Assembly: GCA_018817795.1 (NCBI GenBank)
Contig: JAHITJ010000129.1
Location: 1-39,957, forward strand
Length of the DNA stretch: 39,957 bases
Source: Myxococcota bacterium
GTDB lineage: Bacteria; Myxococcota_A; Polyangia; HGW-17
Reading direction: 5' to 3'
Positions 1 through 11,084 of this stretch are shown one piece after another; within the stretch, counting starts at the first letter, position 1; each line of letters begins with the position of its first letter. The position numbers and the translations under genes are program-made. The notes under the pieces were generated by a model. That model did no database searches. It worked only from the letters and a program-made list of their open reading frames with translations, and was not told where the DNA came from.

Positions 1-1621
1 ACTCCAGCGCATCGCCGTCGTTGTTCACCACCTGCCAGGCGATGGTCAGATCGCCCGAGCGCACCGGCACGGTCTCCGGGATGACCGGATCGGTGTAGGG
101 GCCGGGACCGCCGCGGGAGGCGCCGACGCGGATGGCGGCCAGCTTGGGAGCCAGGTTCAGCGGGGAGTAGAACACGCGGATCTTCTCCAATTTTGTGGCC
201 GATCCGTTGTTCCAGGTCACCCGGAACTGGAAGAACCGTGCGGGTTCGGAGCCGATCCGATAGCCGTAGCCGCCGTCCGGCGCGCGGGTGCCGCCGGTGA
301 TCGCCTTCCAGGGGCTCCAGAGCTTGTCGTCGGGCTCCTCGGTGGTGCCCGAGCGCGTCTCGACCTTCACGGCGGTGTCGGTGGCGTACAACTGGAACAT
401 GCCGAACGAGGACGGAACCCCGGCGTCCATGGCCACGCTGGTGTAGGTGACCTCTTTGCCGCGATCGCGGGAAAGTGCGTAGGCTGCGGCGCCGTCACCG
501 GCGACCACGAAGCCCTCCTTCTCGTTCTTAAGGAGGAAGCCCAGCACCTGGCGCTCCTCGACCTCGACGACGATGGCGGCCGAGAAGGTCTTCGTCTCAA
601 TGCTGTAGATCCGGCCGGAGTGGCCGTCGGAGCCGTACACGCGATCACCCTCCAACTGAAGCTGGGTGAAGTAACCACGGGCGATGTCCAGGACCTTCTC
701 CATCTCGCCGCGGGCACCGAGCATGTAGATCGAGCCGGTGCCCGAGACCACCTGATGCGCGGGCAGGTTCTTGCGCTCCATGGCGGTGATGGGCGCCTTG
801 GGAACCTTGGTCTCGTTCTCGGGCTTCAGTTCCGTGGTCGGAGAAGACGCGGTGCTGCGGTACTGCAGTTGGTTGACCGCCACGTACACGGTCTCGCCGT
901 GCACGACCAGGTCACGGATCTCGTTGCCGGAGAAGTCATAGAGCAACCTGGCGGCCGGAGCCCCGGTCGCTTCCGGCAGCAGGTACACGCGGGCCTCCGG
1001 GGAGGTTCCGACGATCAGGCCCTTTTTGGGCACGAACTGCATGGCCATGATGTGCTTTTCATCCACGCTCCACCAGGCCGTGGCCTTCTTCGTGGCCATG
1101 TCAACCTTGTAGACGGCTGCTTTCGGGCCGGTGCCAGCGTACACGGTGTTGCCCACCACGACCAGGTTCCACACGTGCTCGACGGGCAGCTTCACGAAGA
1201 GCTCGAACTTGCCGTCGGGCTTCACTCGGTAGATGTTGCCCTTGGGCAGCGTGGCAACCAGGGCGTCCCCCCCCGTCAGTTCGACGATCCGGGTGACCAT
1301 GATGTCGTCCGGGAACAGGCACAGCGGCTTGAGCTTCTCCTGCTCGACGGTCCACAGGCCGGCCGCGTCCGCGCCGCCGACGAGGATTTTACCGCTCTTG
1401 AACTGCGTGACCGTGGAAAACAGGCCCGGCAGCTTCTCCTTGGTCTCGATCTTGGTCGCGCGCAGGCCCGGCTGCAGACCGCCACCGGACAGGATCAGCG
1501 CGCCCTGGGACTTGCCGCTGGAGAAACTGTTGTGGTTCTCCAGTTCCCAGAACTTCGTGGGCGCGGCAGCGGCAGGAGCCGCCAACAGCGCGATCATGAC
1601 AAAAAGAAGGTATTTTTTCAT
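1..1621 (-). CDS. Secreted beta-propeller-like protein, C-terminus truncated by window edge
   Basis: Open frame on minus strand from ATG at 1621 (MKKYLLFVMIALLAAPAAAAPTKFWELENHNSFSSGKSQGALILSGGG...) to window edge (...VVNNDGDALE); signal peptide; repeated blade-like strings such as VGNTVYAGTGPKAAVYKVD. Absent from ORF track, probably because it has no stop inside the window. Confidence 0.8.
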   Translation of the reverse strand, partial: MKKYLLFVMIALLAAPAAAAPTKFWELENHNSFSSGKSQGALILSGGGLQPGLRATKIETKEKLPGLFSTVTQFKSGKILVGGADAAGLWTVEQEKLKPLCLFPDDIMVTRIVELTGGDALVATLPKGNIYRVKPDGKFELFVKLPVEHVWNLVVVGNTVYAGTGPKAAVYKVDMATKKATAWWSVDEKHIMAMQFVPKKGLIVGTSPEARVYLLPEATGAPAARLLYDFSGNEIRDLVVHGETVYVAVNQLQYRSTASSPTTELKPENETKVPKAPITAMERKNLPAHQVVSGTGSIYMLGARGEMEKVLDIARGYFTQLQLEGDRVYGSDGHSGRIYSIETKTFSAAIVVEVEERQVLGFLLKNEKEGFVVAGDGAAAYALSRDRGKEVTYTSVAMDAGVPSSFGMFQLYATDTAVKVETRSGTTEEPDDKLWSPWKAITGGTRAPDGGYGYRIGSEPARFFQFRVTWNNGSATKLEKIRVFYSPLNLAPKLAAIRVGASRGGPGPYTDPVIPETVPVRSGDLTIAWQVVNNDGDALE

Positions 1622-3393
1622 TATTCTGCCTCTTCTACCGTGGATTTCACGATCAGGTTGCATTTGGCTCCCCCGGACAGGAGCTCGGGGAATCGGATCA
1701 TGGTACGGAACAGGGTCTGATCAACCTTGGTGTACGAGCTGATGCCGCGGCGCACCAGGCTGTCCAGCACCGACAACGGCACGTCGGAGACAAGCACGCC
1801 CTCCATGTCCAGCTGCGGGGCGGGGGTGTGCACCGACAGCACCAGGGTGTGGGCGTCCATCGATTTCTGGATGTAGTCAAGCAGGCCGGGCAGATCCTTG
1901 GGCTCGGCGGCGTCGATGGGGGTGTCGCGACCGGCGGAGACCTCGAGGGTCACGCGGGTTCCGGCGAACTCCTTGGGGAGCTTCATGGTGACCTGCTTGC
2001 GGATCTCCGGCCCCATCTGCGGTTTGAGCGTCACCTGGACGGAGAACTCCCGGTCGGTCAGCACCAATGGGGAAGCGACGTCGACCTTCTTGATCTGATA
2101 CTGGTTGAGCCCGGTGGTCACATGCACCTTCACGTTGACCCGGGACAGGGCCAGGCGGGTGAACGGATTGTTGAGCAGCAACTGGAGCGCGATCTCGCCG
2201 CGGGAGGTGTTGCCCCAGTTGCCCCAGGCGCTCGGGAAGCTCAGGTTCAGGCCCTGCGTGGAGGAAAAACTGTCGGAGAACCGGATCGGGGCCATGCCCT
2301 CCATCTGGAACTCATGATCCACAGTGAAAGTCAGGTCCGTGGCGTTTTGCGCCAGGCGGTTCATGGCCACACGCACCAGGCTCGCGGAGAGGTTGGCCGA
2401 CAACAGGCGGTGGCGGGCGACCTTGAAGTTGTAGGTCTTGCTCTTCTCGCCGGGGGCGACCACGGAGACGGTCACGGGAAGGAAGCCCGGCTCGGCAGCC
2501 TGGTCGAGCACGACGGTGGCCTGCTCATCCTTGATCAGCGAGCCCTTCGGAGAGGTGAACGTGCCCAGTTTCATCGAGTTGGAGGCGCGCGCGATGACCG
2601 TGTGGATTGTCGCGTGGCCGGCCGGCAGGCGCATCTCGCCCATGCTCAGGAACGGGTGGGAGAAGACCGCCACGCGGTCACCCTCGACGTAGGTCACCGT
2701 GCCGATGGCCGCCACGTTGATGTCGCCGGAGACGAGCCAGATCGCGACCGGTCCGCCGGGCTGGTACTTGCGGGCGACGCCGTCGTCGGTGCCTGCGCCC
2801 GAGGGAGCGGCCGGGCCCAGGTGGGACAGCAGCGGGAACAACTCGGCGAACTGCGCCGAGGACACGCCCGACACCGCCAGGGAGACGCCCAGGGGCCGGA
2901 TCATGCTCTCGCCCTGGGACCGGATCAGTGGGTTGTTCGCCGCAACGATGGAGTTGCGCACGCGCTGGGTCCAGGCATCGGCCGACTGGGTGACCGGGCG
3001 TCCCCAGACATCGAGGTTCTGCACCGGACGCCTCGTGGTGTTCACGATGTCCTCGGCCGGAGTCAGCATCGCGATGGGGTCCTTGGCGAAGGCATAGCCG
3101 TAGCCCAGCCCGCCGGCGAACTTGCCGTTGATGTAGATCGGGCTGCCGCTCATGCCGGCGATGACCCCGGCGTGCTCCAGGATCGGATGGGAGCAGCGCA
3201 CCAGGATCAGATCCTGGTCCAGCATCGCGCGCTTCATCACGGAGATGACCTCGACGTCGAACTTCACCGGCGTCTCGCCGGAGAAGACGGTCAGCCCGTA
3301 GCCCTTCATGCCGGGTTTGAGTTCGGAGGTTTTCAATATGCCCGTAGGGGCGTTCTGCGAAAGCAGCAGGGACAGGATAAACCAGAAGGCCAT
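1621..3393 (-). CDS. SpoIVB/S55-family serine peptidase domain protein, secreted
   Basis: LKPGMKGYGLTVFSGETPVKFDVEVISV... and HAGVIAGMSGSPIYINGKFAGGLGYGYAFAKDPIAMLTP match the S55 (SpoIVB) peptidase pattern with GMSGSP nucleophile; N-terminal signal-like segment. Confidence 0.85.
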   Translation of the reverse strand: MAFWFILSLLLSQNAPTGILKTSELKPGMKGYGLTVFSGETPVKFDVEVISVMKRAMLDQDLILVRCSHPILEHAGVIAGMSGSPIYINGKFAGGLGYGYAFAKDPIAMLTPAEDIVNTTRRPVQNLDVWGRPVTQSADAWTQRVRNSIVAANNPLIRSQGESMIRPLGVSLAVSGVSSAQFAELFPLLSHLGPAAPSGAGTDDGVARKYQPGGPVAIWLVSGDINVAAIGTVTYVEGDRVAVFSHPFLSMGEMRLPAGHATIHTVIARASNSMKLGTFTSPKGSLIKDEQATVVLDQAAEPGFLPVTVSVVAPGEKSKTYNFKVARHRLLSANLSASLVRVAMNRLAQNATDLTFTVDHEFQMEGMAPIRFSDSFSSTQGLNLSFPSAWGNWGNTSRGEIALQLLLNNPFTRLALSRVNVKVHVTTGLNQYQIKKVDVASPLVLTDREFSVQVTLKPQMGPEIRKQVTMKLPKEFAGTRVTLEVSAGRDTPIDAAEPKDLPGLLDYIQKSMDAHTLVLSVHTPAPQLDMEGVLVSDVPLSVLDSLVRRGISSYTKVDQTLFRTMIRFPELLSGGAKCNLIVKSTVEEAE

Positions 3394-3411
3394 GGAAATC
3401 GCTCCTGTGAT

Positions 3412-4590
3412 TCAGTGCAGTTGGGACGGCGGGTAGATGAAGTAGACGCCGGCCTGGGAGACATAGGCAAGATTGCCGCCCGGCATGCGGATCAGCGTGT
3501 AGGGATTCTTGTAGTTGGCCGGATCGCGCACGTACGGCGAGATCGGCAGCCGAACGGACCAGATCACCCGGCCGTCGGCGTTGAAGGCCACCAGCCGGTT
3601 CTGCAACTGGAACGTCAGGTAGTCGTTGTACATGCGCCCCGGGGTCAGGGGCGCGCTGCCGAGCTCGGCGAGCCACTCCATGCGGCCGGTCTCGAGATTG
3701 AAGTACCCGAGGCGGTTGTTGTCCACAAAGCAGTACATGCCCATGCGGAACTGGTGCAGGTACAGCGTCTGCACCCGGTGGGCGAAACGGTGGACGGCCC
3801 GGATGCGGCCGTCGGGGGCGATCACGTGGGCCTCCTGATAGCCCTTGAGGATCAGGTAACTGGCGTCGGCCAGGAAGCCGTAGTAGCTCGTCTGGTTGCC
3901 CGGCGCGAACAGCCGGTGGGACCACACGCGCTTTCCGTCGCTCCAGCGGTGCGCCTCGATCAGGCCGTTTCCCAGCTCCAGGGTGAAGAACGGCGCGACC
4001 CCGTAGTACTGGGCGTTCTTGGCGTTGGAGTCGAGGACCTGGCGCCAGGCCAGTTTGGTGCCCTGCTTCAGGTAGAACATGGCGTTGCGTGACCAGACCA
4101 GCAGATCCCCGTTGCCCACCGAATGGATGCCTTCGATCGATCGCGTGAAGGGTAACGCCACCGTGCGGATCAATCGCCCCGTGGGCGCATACGTCACGAC
4201 CTTGTTACCGCGCAGCACGACCATGGTACCGTCGGGATTGAGCCCGATCTGGGATGCATCTGCTGGCAAGAAGAGATGGGTGTTATATAAATATTTACTA
4301 TCCAGCAGGGGCCGCACCCGCCAGCCGCTGCCGCGGGGCGTGTTCTTCCACTCGGAGAAGTAGATGTTTCCGTCGTCGGCGTTCCAGTGGTTGGACGAGT
4401 CCAGGAACGCCTGCACGTTGACGTGCCCCTCGGCGCGCACCAGTCTGGCCTGCGGGGCCATCGCCATGATCGCGGCCAACTCGGCGGCCGAGGTCGTCTG
4501 CGGCGGCTGCAGACGGAGCTGCAGACGATCCATCTGCGGATCGGCCGCGAAAATCCGAGTGGCTGCAAGAATGAAAAGTAATGATCCCAT
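3412..4590 (-). CDS. PQQ-like beta-propeller repeat protein, secreted
   Basis: Signal peptide MGSLLFILAATRIFAA; repeated blade motifs (GRVIWSVRLPI, GKRVWSHRLFA, TGRMEWLAELG). Confidence 0.7.
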   Translation of the reverse strand: MGSLLFILAATRIFAADPQMDRLQLRLQPPQTTSAAELAAIMAMAPQARLVRAEGHVNVQAFLDSSNHWNADDGNIYFSEWKNTPRGSGWRVRPLLDSKYLYNTHLFLPADASQIGLNPDGTMVVLRGNKVVTYAPTGRLIRTVALPFTRSIEGIHSVGNGDLLVWSRNAMFYLKQGTKLAWRQVLDSNAKNAQYYGVAPFFTLELGNGLIEAHRWSDGKRVWSHRLFAPGNQTSYYGFLADASYLILKGYQEAHVIAPDGRIRAVHRFAHRVQTLYLHQFRMGMYCFVDNNRLGYFNLETGRMEWLAELGSAPLTPGRMYNDYLTFQLQNRLVAFNADGRVIWSVRLPISPYVRDPANYKNPYTLIRMPGGNLAYVSQAGVYFIYPPSQLH

Positions 4591-4732
4591 GCGTCCCGTT
4601 GCTCTCCGAAAGGCGCCTCAATTTACACCAGTTCCGGGGCGCGATAAAGGGAAAACCTGGGATGGCACCGGTTCATTTCCCGAATGAAGTCGCACAGGCC
4701 GGAGCCCGGATATAAACCACTAAGCAAAAATA

Positions 4733-4750
4733 AACAGAAAATAATCTGTT
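4733..4750. promoter_or_regulatory. Inverted repeat AACAGA-N6-TCTGTT upstream of speA
   Basis: Perfect 6-bp arms in an AT-rich intergenic segment about 60 bp before the speA start; a TTGACA hexamer lies at 4761-4766. Confidence 0.35.
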
Positions 4751-4809
4751 GAAGAAAATATTGACAATAATTATCAGATTGTCCCGCGTGGGCGGATCCT
4801 CTTCAGACA

Positions 4810-6825
<2,016 letters not shown>

Positions 6826-7107
6826 CACCCACCCCGTTTGGCGCGCTGCGGACGTATGGTTCACGGAATCTCAATTTGGAAAAAAGTGGGACGGCAGGAG
6901 GAAAATCTTCTTGGCGCTCATCGACGGAATCGACAAAATCTTTACAGAAACGCAAAACACGGGCCTTTCGGCATCATGCAACACTGCGCCCACACAAAAA
7001 GCACCCTACTAAACCACTACAGTTTCTGCCGTCCCAGTTCTTGTTGTACCGCGGTCAAAGCCGGATGCAAGCGAGATTTTGGTTATTATCATCCTCCATC
7101 AAAACGC

Positions 7108-7623
7108 TCACCGCAGCAGAAACGACACCACCTGGCCGATGGCGGCCTCGACGGCTTCGTCATCGGTGCCCGCAAAACCGTGGGTGCCGGTACGACTCTT
7201 GATGCGGACCTCCCCCGAGGACTCCTCGCGATCCCGCTCGTAGACGAGCACGCGCACCGTGAGCTCGGCGCGGCCGGCGAAGGCGCCCTTCCACAGCCGG
7301 TCGCTCGGCTTCACGTGGCGGAAGTGTTCGATCTGCAGGATCACGACCACGTCCTGCGCGTAGGACGGCGGCAGCGCGCGAGCGGCCTGCACCTGCACTC
7401 CTGCCCGCATGAGCCGCCGGCCCACGCCCCAGATCAGGTCGTTGGCCGCCCGTCCGATGCCCGTCCGTGACGGAATCGGGTTATCCAGGACCAGCAGCAC
7501 CGACCGGCCCGACAGGATCGGCACAGACACCGGTCGAACCGTGCTCGCCTGCAACTGGGCGCACCCGGACAGGATGGACAACCCGACGAACAGACCCGCG
7601 AGAAGGACATTTTTCAGATGCAT
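7108..7623 (-). CDS. Lipoprotein of unknown function
   Basis: Lipobox LSILSGCAQLQ; good codon pattern; compact alpha/beta sequence ending in FLLR. Confidence 0.6.
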   Translation of the reverse strand: MHLKNVLLAGLFVGLSILSGCAQLQASTVRPVSVPILSGRSVLLVLDNPIPSRTGIGRAANDLIWGVGRRLMRAGVQVQAARALPPSYAQDVVVILQIEHFRHVKPSDRLWKGAFAGRAELTVRVLVYERDREESSGEVRIKSRTGTHGFAGTDDEAVEAAIGQVVSFLLR

Positions 7624-7817
7624 GGCATCCTCCAGTTACTGGAGTACCATGGCCCACGCGTCTTGACCAGTCCCCGTGGGAGCGCAAAGCGACCGCGGCG
7701 TGACCGGGATTACGTTCCGCGACCGGCAGCGGCCCTTCGCATTTCGGACCTTGCTTTTTGCCCCGAAGTCCGCTTCACTCTTTCCGGACCTGCCATCGTG
7801 CGGTCCGGAGCTCCGCA

Positions 7818-8963
7818 TTGCACTGGATCCTGCTGATTTCCCTGTGTCTGAATTCCGTCAACGTCCCGGTCGAGGAGAACGGATCGGCTGGAAACACCAC
7901 GCCACCGGCGAAGGTCGCCGCACCTTCGTCTCCCCGACGTGGGCCCGGGGAAGAAACCAAGGCCCGACCGACGCCTGCCCGAAGGACCGCGGCGGCTGCC
8001 CTGGCCCTCGTCCCTGGCGTGCTCGTCGCCGGAGGCGGGCACTGGATCCTCGGAGACACCCCCGGGGCGAAGAAGATCGCAGTCCTCAAGGGCGCCGGCC
8101 TGGCCACGTTCGTGGTCGGTTTTCTGCCGATCCTCTACTCCAATGCTTCGGACAAGGTCATGCACGCCTCCTACCCTGTGGTGATCGGCGGCTTCGGCCT
8201 GTTCGCCATCGCCACGCTGGCGGACCTGTACGGTGCGGTGTTCTCCGGCAGGCCGCCCGGGACCGCGCCGGCCTTCGTCCCCTCCCTCGAGCTCGAGCAG
8301 CACTGGATGCACGTCTCCGACGACCAGTTCGCCTACGACCAGTTCTGGCACGTCGGCCTGACCGGCCGCCTTGGGGGCGCACGCCTGCGCGGTGATTTTT
8401 TCCACAGCCCCACCGACGGCAACACGAGGATGTCCGTCGAGGCCGCCTGGCGCTTCCTGGGCCCCCGGACCCGGACCGCGGTGGATCCCGGCCCGGAGCC
8501 GAACCCGTCCCGGGACGGCTCGTTTCTGGAGCTCTCGGCGGGGCTGATCCGGCATGAATTCCTCCCGGAGCGCTTCCTGGTGACCACGCCCGAATGCTTC
8601 CTGCTCGGGCGGATGGACCTGCGACACATGCATCCCTCCCTTGGCGGGTCCTTCGCGGAGCTGGGCGCAGGCTGGGGCATGGAGTTCACCGACTTCCGGG
8701 ACGTCGACGGCCGGCTGGATCGCTCCCAACTGCTCCTGTTCCAGGTCGCGTACGGGATGTACCTGGGTTCAGGGGAGCGCACCGGCGAGGTCAAGCTCTT
8801 CTATGATCACCGGCACGACGACTGGGCCGGCGGCGCCCAGGGCGTGCTCGGCTTCTTCGGACTTCGCGGGCGTTTCTATTTTTCGCGCCACTGGGGAGTG
8901 GACTGGCTGGCCGAACACGGCACCGCCACCCGGGTGATGCTGGGGGTTGTCTTTCGGTACTGA
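7818..8963 (+). CDS. Exported hypothetical protein
   Basis: Open frame with hydrophobic N-terminus (LHWILLISLCLNSV, TTG start at 7818 assumed; track start 7758 is also TTG) and an internal membrane segment; C-terminal part (GLRGRFYFSRHWGVDWLAEHGTATRVMLGVVFRY) resembles an outer-membrane beta-strand tail. Confidence 0.6.
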   Translation: MHWILLISLCLNSVNVPVEENGSAGNTTPPAKVAAPSSPRRGPGEETKARPTPARRTAAAALALVPGVLVAGGGHWILGDTPGAKKIAVLKGAGLATFVVGFLPILYSNASDKVMHASYPVVIGGFGLFAIATLADLYGAVFSGRPPGTAPAFVPSLELEQHWMHVSDDQFAYDQFWHVGLTGRLGGARLRGDFFHSPTDGNTRMSVEAAWRFLGPRTRTAVDPGPEPNPSRDGSFLELSAGLIRHEFLPERFLVTTPECFLLGRMDLRHMHPSLGGSFAELGAGWGMEFTDFRDVDGRLDRSQLLLFQVAYGMYLGSGERTGEVKLFYDHRHDDWAGGAQGVLGFFGLRGRFYFSRHWGVDWLAEHGTATRVMLGVVFRY

Positions 8964-8964
8964 C

Positions 8965-10059
8965 ATGAAATTATTTCGTTTTTTATTATATATTTCTTTA
9001 TTGTCAATCATCGGCTGCGGCGACGGTCCCGGCCAGCGCGCCGACTTCGACGAGACCATCGGTTCGGCCGCCGCAGGTGACACCCAACTCTCCGTGCGCG
9101 ACGGCCTGGCGCTGGTCGAGGTCATGGAGGCAGGCCGCCTGGACCTGTGGCTCTCGGCACCCACCCAGGAGATCACCTTCACCACCGGTCCTTTTGCAGT
9201 GCCCGACTGGGATCTGACCCTCCGCAACGCGCCCGCCGACAGCGTGCTGTCGATCGTCACCGGTGACGCCACGGCGGTGGAGGTGACCACCGGGCTGCCC
9301 ACGGAGAAGCACTGGCGCCTGCGGCTGCCGCCCGATGCCGTGACGACAGTGCACATCGCGCCACCCGACGCCTGGCTGGCCGGTCCGGTCCGCATCGCGA
9401 TGCTCTCGGACATCCAGGAGGCCATGAGCCAGGTCCAGGACATGTTCGCCCGGATCAACGACGATCCGTCCATCCGCTTCGTGCTCTCTGCCGGGGACAT
9501 CACGGACAACGGCTCGACCGAGGAGTACGACCGCTTCCGCCGCGAGCTGCGCGGTCTGCACGTGCCGTTCTATGCCACCTGCGGAAACCACGACGTCTCC
9601 ATCGGCGACATGATCTGGCACCGCCAGCTCGGACGACACTCGTTCCACTTCAACTTCAAGGGGGCCGCCTTCACGTTGGCCGACTCCGCCGATGCCACCA
9701 TCGATCCCAAGGTATATCGATGGCTCGATGCGTGGCTCGACGACGCGCAGGATCGCTGGCACCTGTTCATCACCCACCTGCCCCCGGTGGATCCCAACGG
9801 CGTGCGCAACGGCTCTTTCTCCAGCCGCAGGGAGGCCGCCAAGCTCATCTCCGCACTCGCGCGCGGCGCCGTCGACCTCGCGGTCTTCGGCCATATCCAC
9901 ACGCACGTGGCCTACACCCTCGGGGGCATCGAGTGCCACATCTCCGGCGGCGGCGGCGGCTGGCCCATGCGCTGGGACGGACTCGCACGGCACTTCCTCA
10001 CGATGGACATCGACCCCGTTGCACAGGACCACGACGTGAAGGTCGTGGAAATTCCATAG
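8965..10059 (+). CDS. Calcineurin-like metallophosphoesterase lipoprotein
   Basis: Lipobox LSIIGCGDG; metallophosphoesterase motifs LSDIQ, SAGDITD, CGNHD, FITHLPP, FGHIHTH. ATG at 8965 follows the upstream TGA stop by 1 nt. Confidence 0.85.
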   Translation: MKLFRFLLYISLLSIIGCGDGPGQRADFDETIGSAAAGDTQLSVRDGLALVEVMEAGRLDLWLSAPTQEITFTTGPFAVPDWDLTLRNAPADSVLSIVTGDATAVEVTTGLPTEKHWRLRLPPDAVTTVHIAPPDAWLAGPVRIAMLSDIQEAMSQVQDMFARINDDPSIRFVLSAGDITDNGSTEEYDRFRRELRGLHVPFYATCGNHDVSIGDMIWHRQLGRHSFHFNFKGAAFTLADSADATIDPKVYRWLDAWLDDAQDRWHLFITHLPPVDPNGVRNGSFSSRREAAKLISALARGAVDLAVFGHIHTHVAYTLGGIECHISGGGGGWPMRWDGLARHFLTMDIDPVAQDHDVKVVEIP

Positions 10060-10139
10060 CAATAGTAATTTTTGTCTTTACTATCAATAATCCTGCGATA
10101 TGCTTCGAACCGCCCTCAGGGCATACCACAGGAGGTCAC

Positions 10140-11003
10140 ATGCAGGACAACACTTATCGTTCAACGGGAACCTTTTCACCCGCCGGTGTGGGCATCGGGC
10201 TGGCTCTGGCCGTCATTGCGATGTTCCCGATCGCGTTCCTCTATTCGTACGCGGTGCGCTACATTCCGTTCATCTACATCAATTTCCTGATCAGTTTCGG
10301 CGCCGTCTTCGCGGTGGCGTACATCTACACCTTCGGTGAGAGCCTGGGCCGCAACCGGTCCCGTGTGGCCTCGCTGGCGGCCATGCTGCTGGCGGGCGTC
10401 CTGACGCTTTTCGTGTTCTGGGTGACGTTCCTGTACGTGCTGTCCGAGCGCAGGCTCGAGTACGTGAAGATGCTCACGGATCCGGCCTATGTGATCGACC
10501 TGATCAAGGAACTGATCAACGTCGGCTGGTTCACCCTCAAGCGCAACCGTGTCAAGGGCACCTTCTACGGCATCATGCTCGCGGTCGAGGCCGTGGTGTA
10601 CATCGGCATCTTCGTGTTCGTATGGTGGACCGCCCTGAAGAGCCGCGTGTTCTGCGAGAAGTGCCAGAAGTGGGTCGTCCGCGAGAGCGTCGCGATGTTC
10701 TTCGACCTGGCCCCGCTGGAGGCCATCGCCACCTCCCTGGCCACCGGCACCGATGCCTGGGTCGACGCCTTGTTCCTCGCCCAGAGCACCCCCTCCCTGC
10801 GCGTCGAGCTCGCCTCCTGCGCCCACTGCAATGAGCTGCACGTGCTCACCCTGGTGCACTCGCAGGACGTGGTGGACAAGGACGGAAACCCCTCCACAGA
10901 GGAGAAGAACCTGCTGGAGAACGTGCTGATCTCCACCGCGACCGCGGCCCGTTTCCAGGCCCGCGTCGCGCAACTGCAGGCCGATTTCGCCGCGGGGAAC
11001 TGA
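10140..11003 (+). CDS. Multi-pass membrane protein with C-terminal CxxC pairs
   Basis: ATG at 10140 (MQDNTYRSTGTFSPAG) in the longer track frame; three to four TM helices then CEKCQKW...CAHCNEL. Track start (9720) is in antisense/overlapping noise. Confidence 0.7.
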   Translation: MQDNTYRSTGTFSPAGVGIGLALAVIAMFPIAFLYSYAVRYIPFIYINFLISFGAVFAVAYIYTFGESLGRNRSRVASLAAMLLAGVLTLFVFWVTFLYVLSERRLEYVKMLTDPAYVIDLIKELINVGWFTLKRNRVKGTFYGIMLAVEAVVYIGIFVFVWWTALKSRVFCEKCQKWVVRESVAMFFDLAPLEAIATSLATGTDAWVDALFLAQSTPSLRVELASCAHCNELHVLTLVHSQDVVDKDGNPSTEEKNLLENVLISTATAARFQARVAQLQADFAAGN

Positions 11004-11084
11004 GGCCGCCCCGGGTTCAGGCCCGGACGTTTGCCGATAACAGTTTAAATATTATGCAACTCATCATAGGATCGGAGCCGGGAA

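Noticed and set aside
1828-4092. 754-aa plus-strand ORF
   Set aside because: Antisense shadow of the S55 and PQQ-propeller genes.
6826-7107. Possible gene or ncRNA in the 280-bp gap after speA
   Set aside because: Only unconvincing short ORFs with no motifs; no clear hairpin-T terminator or conserved RNA structure seen by eye.
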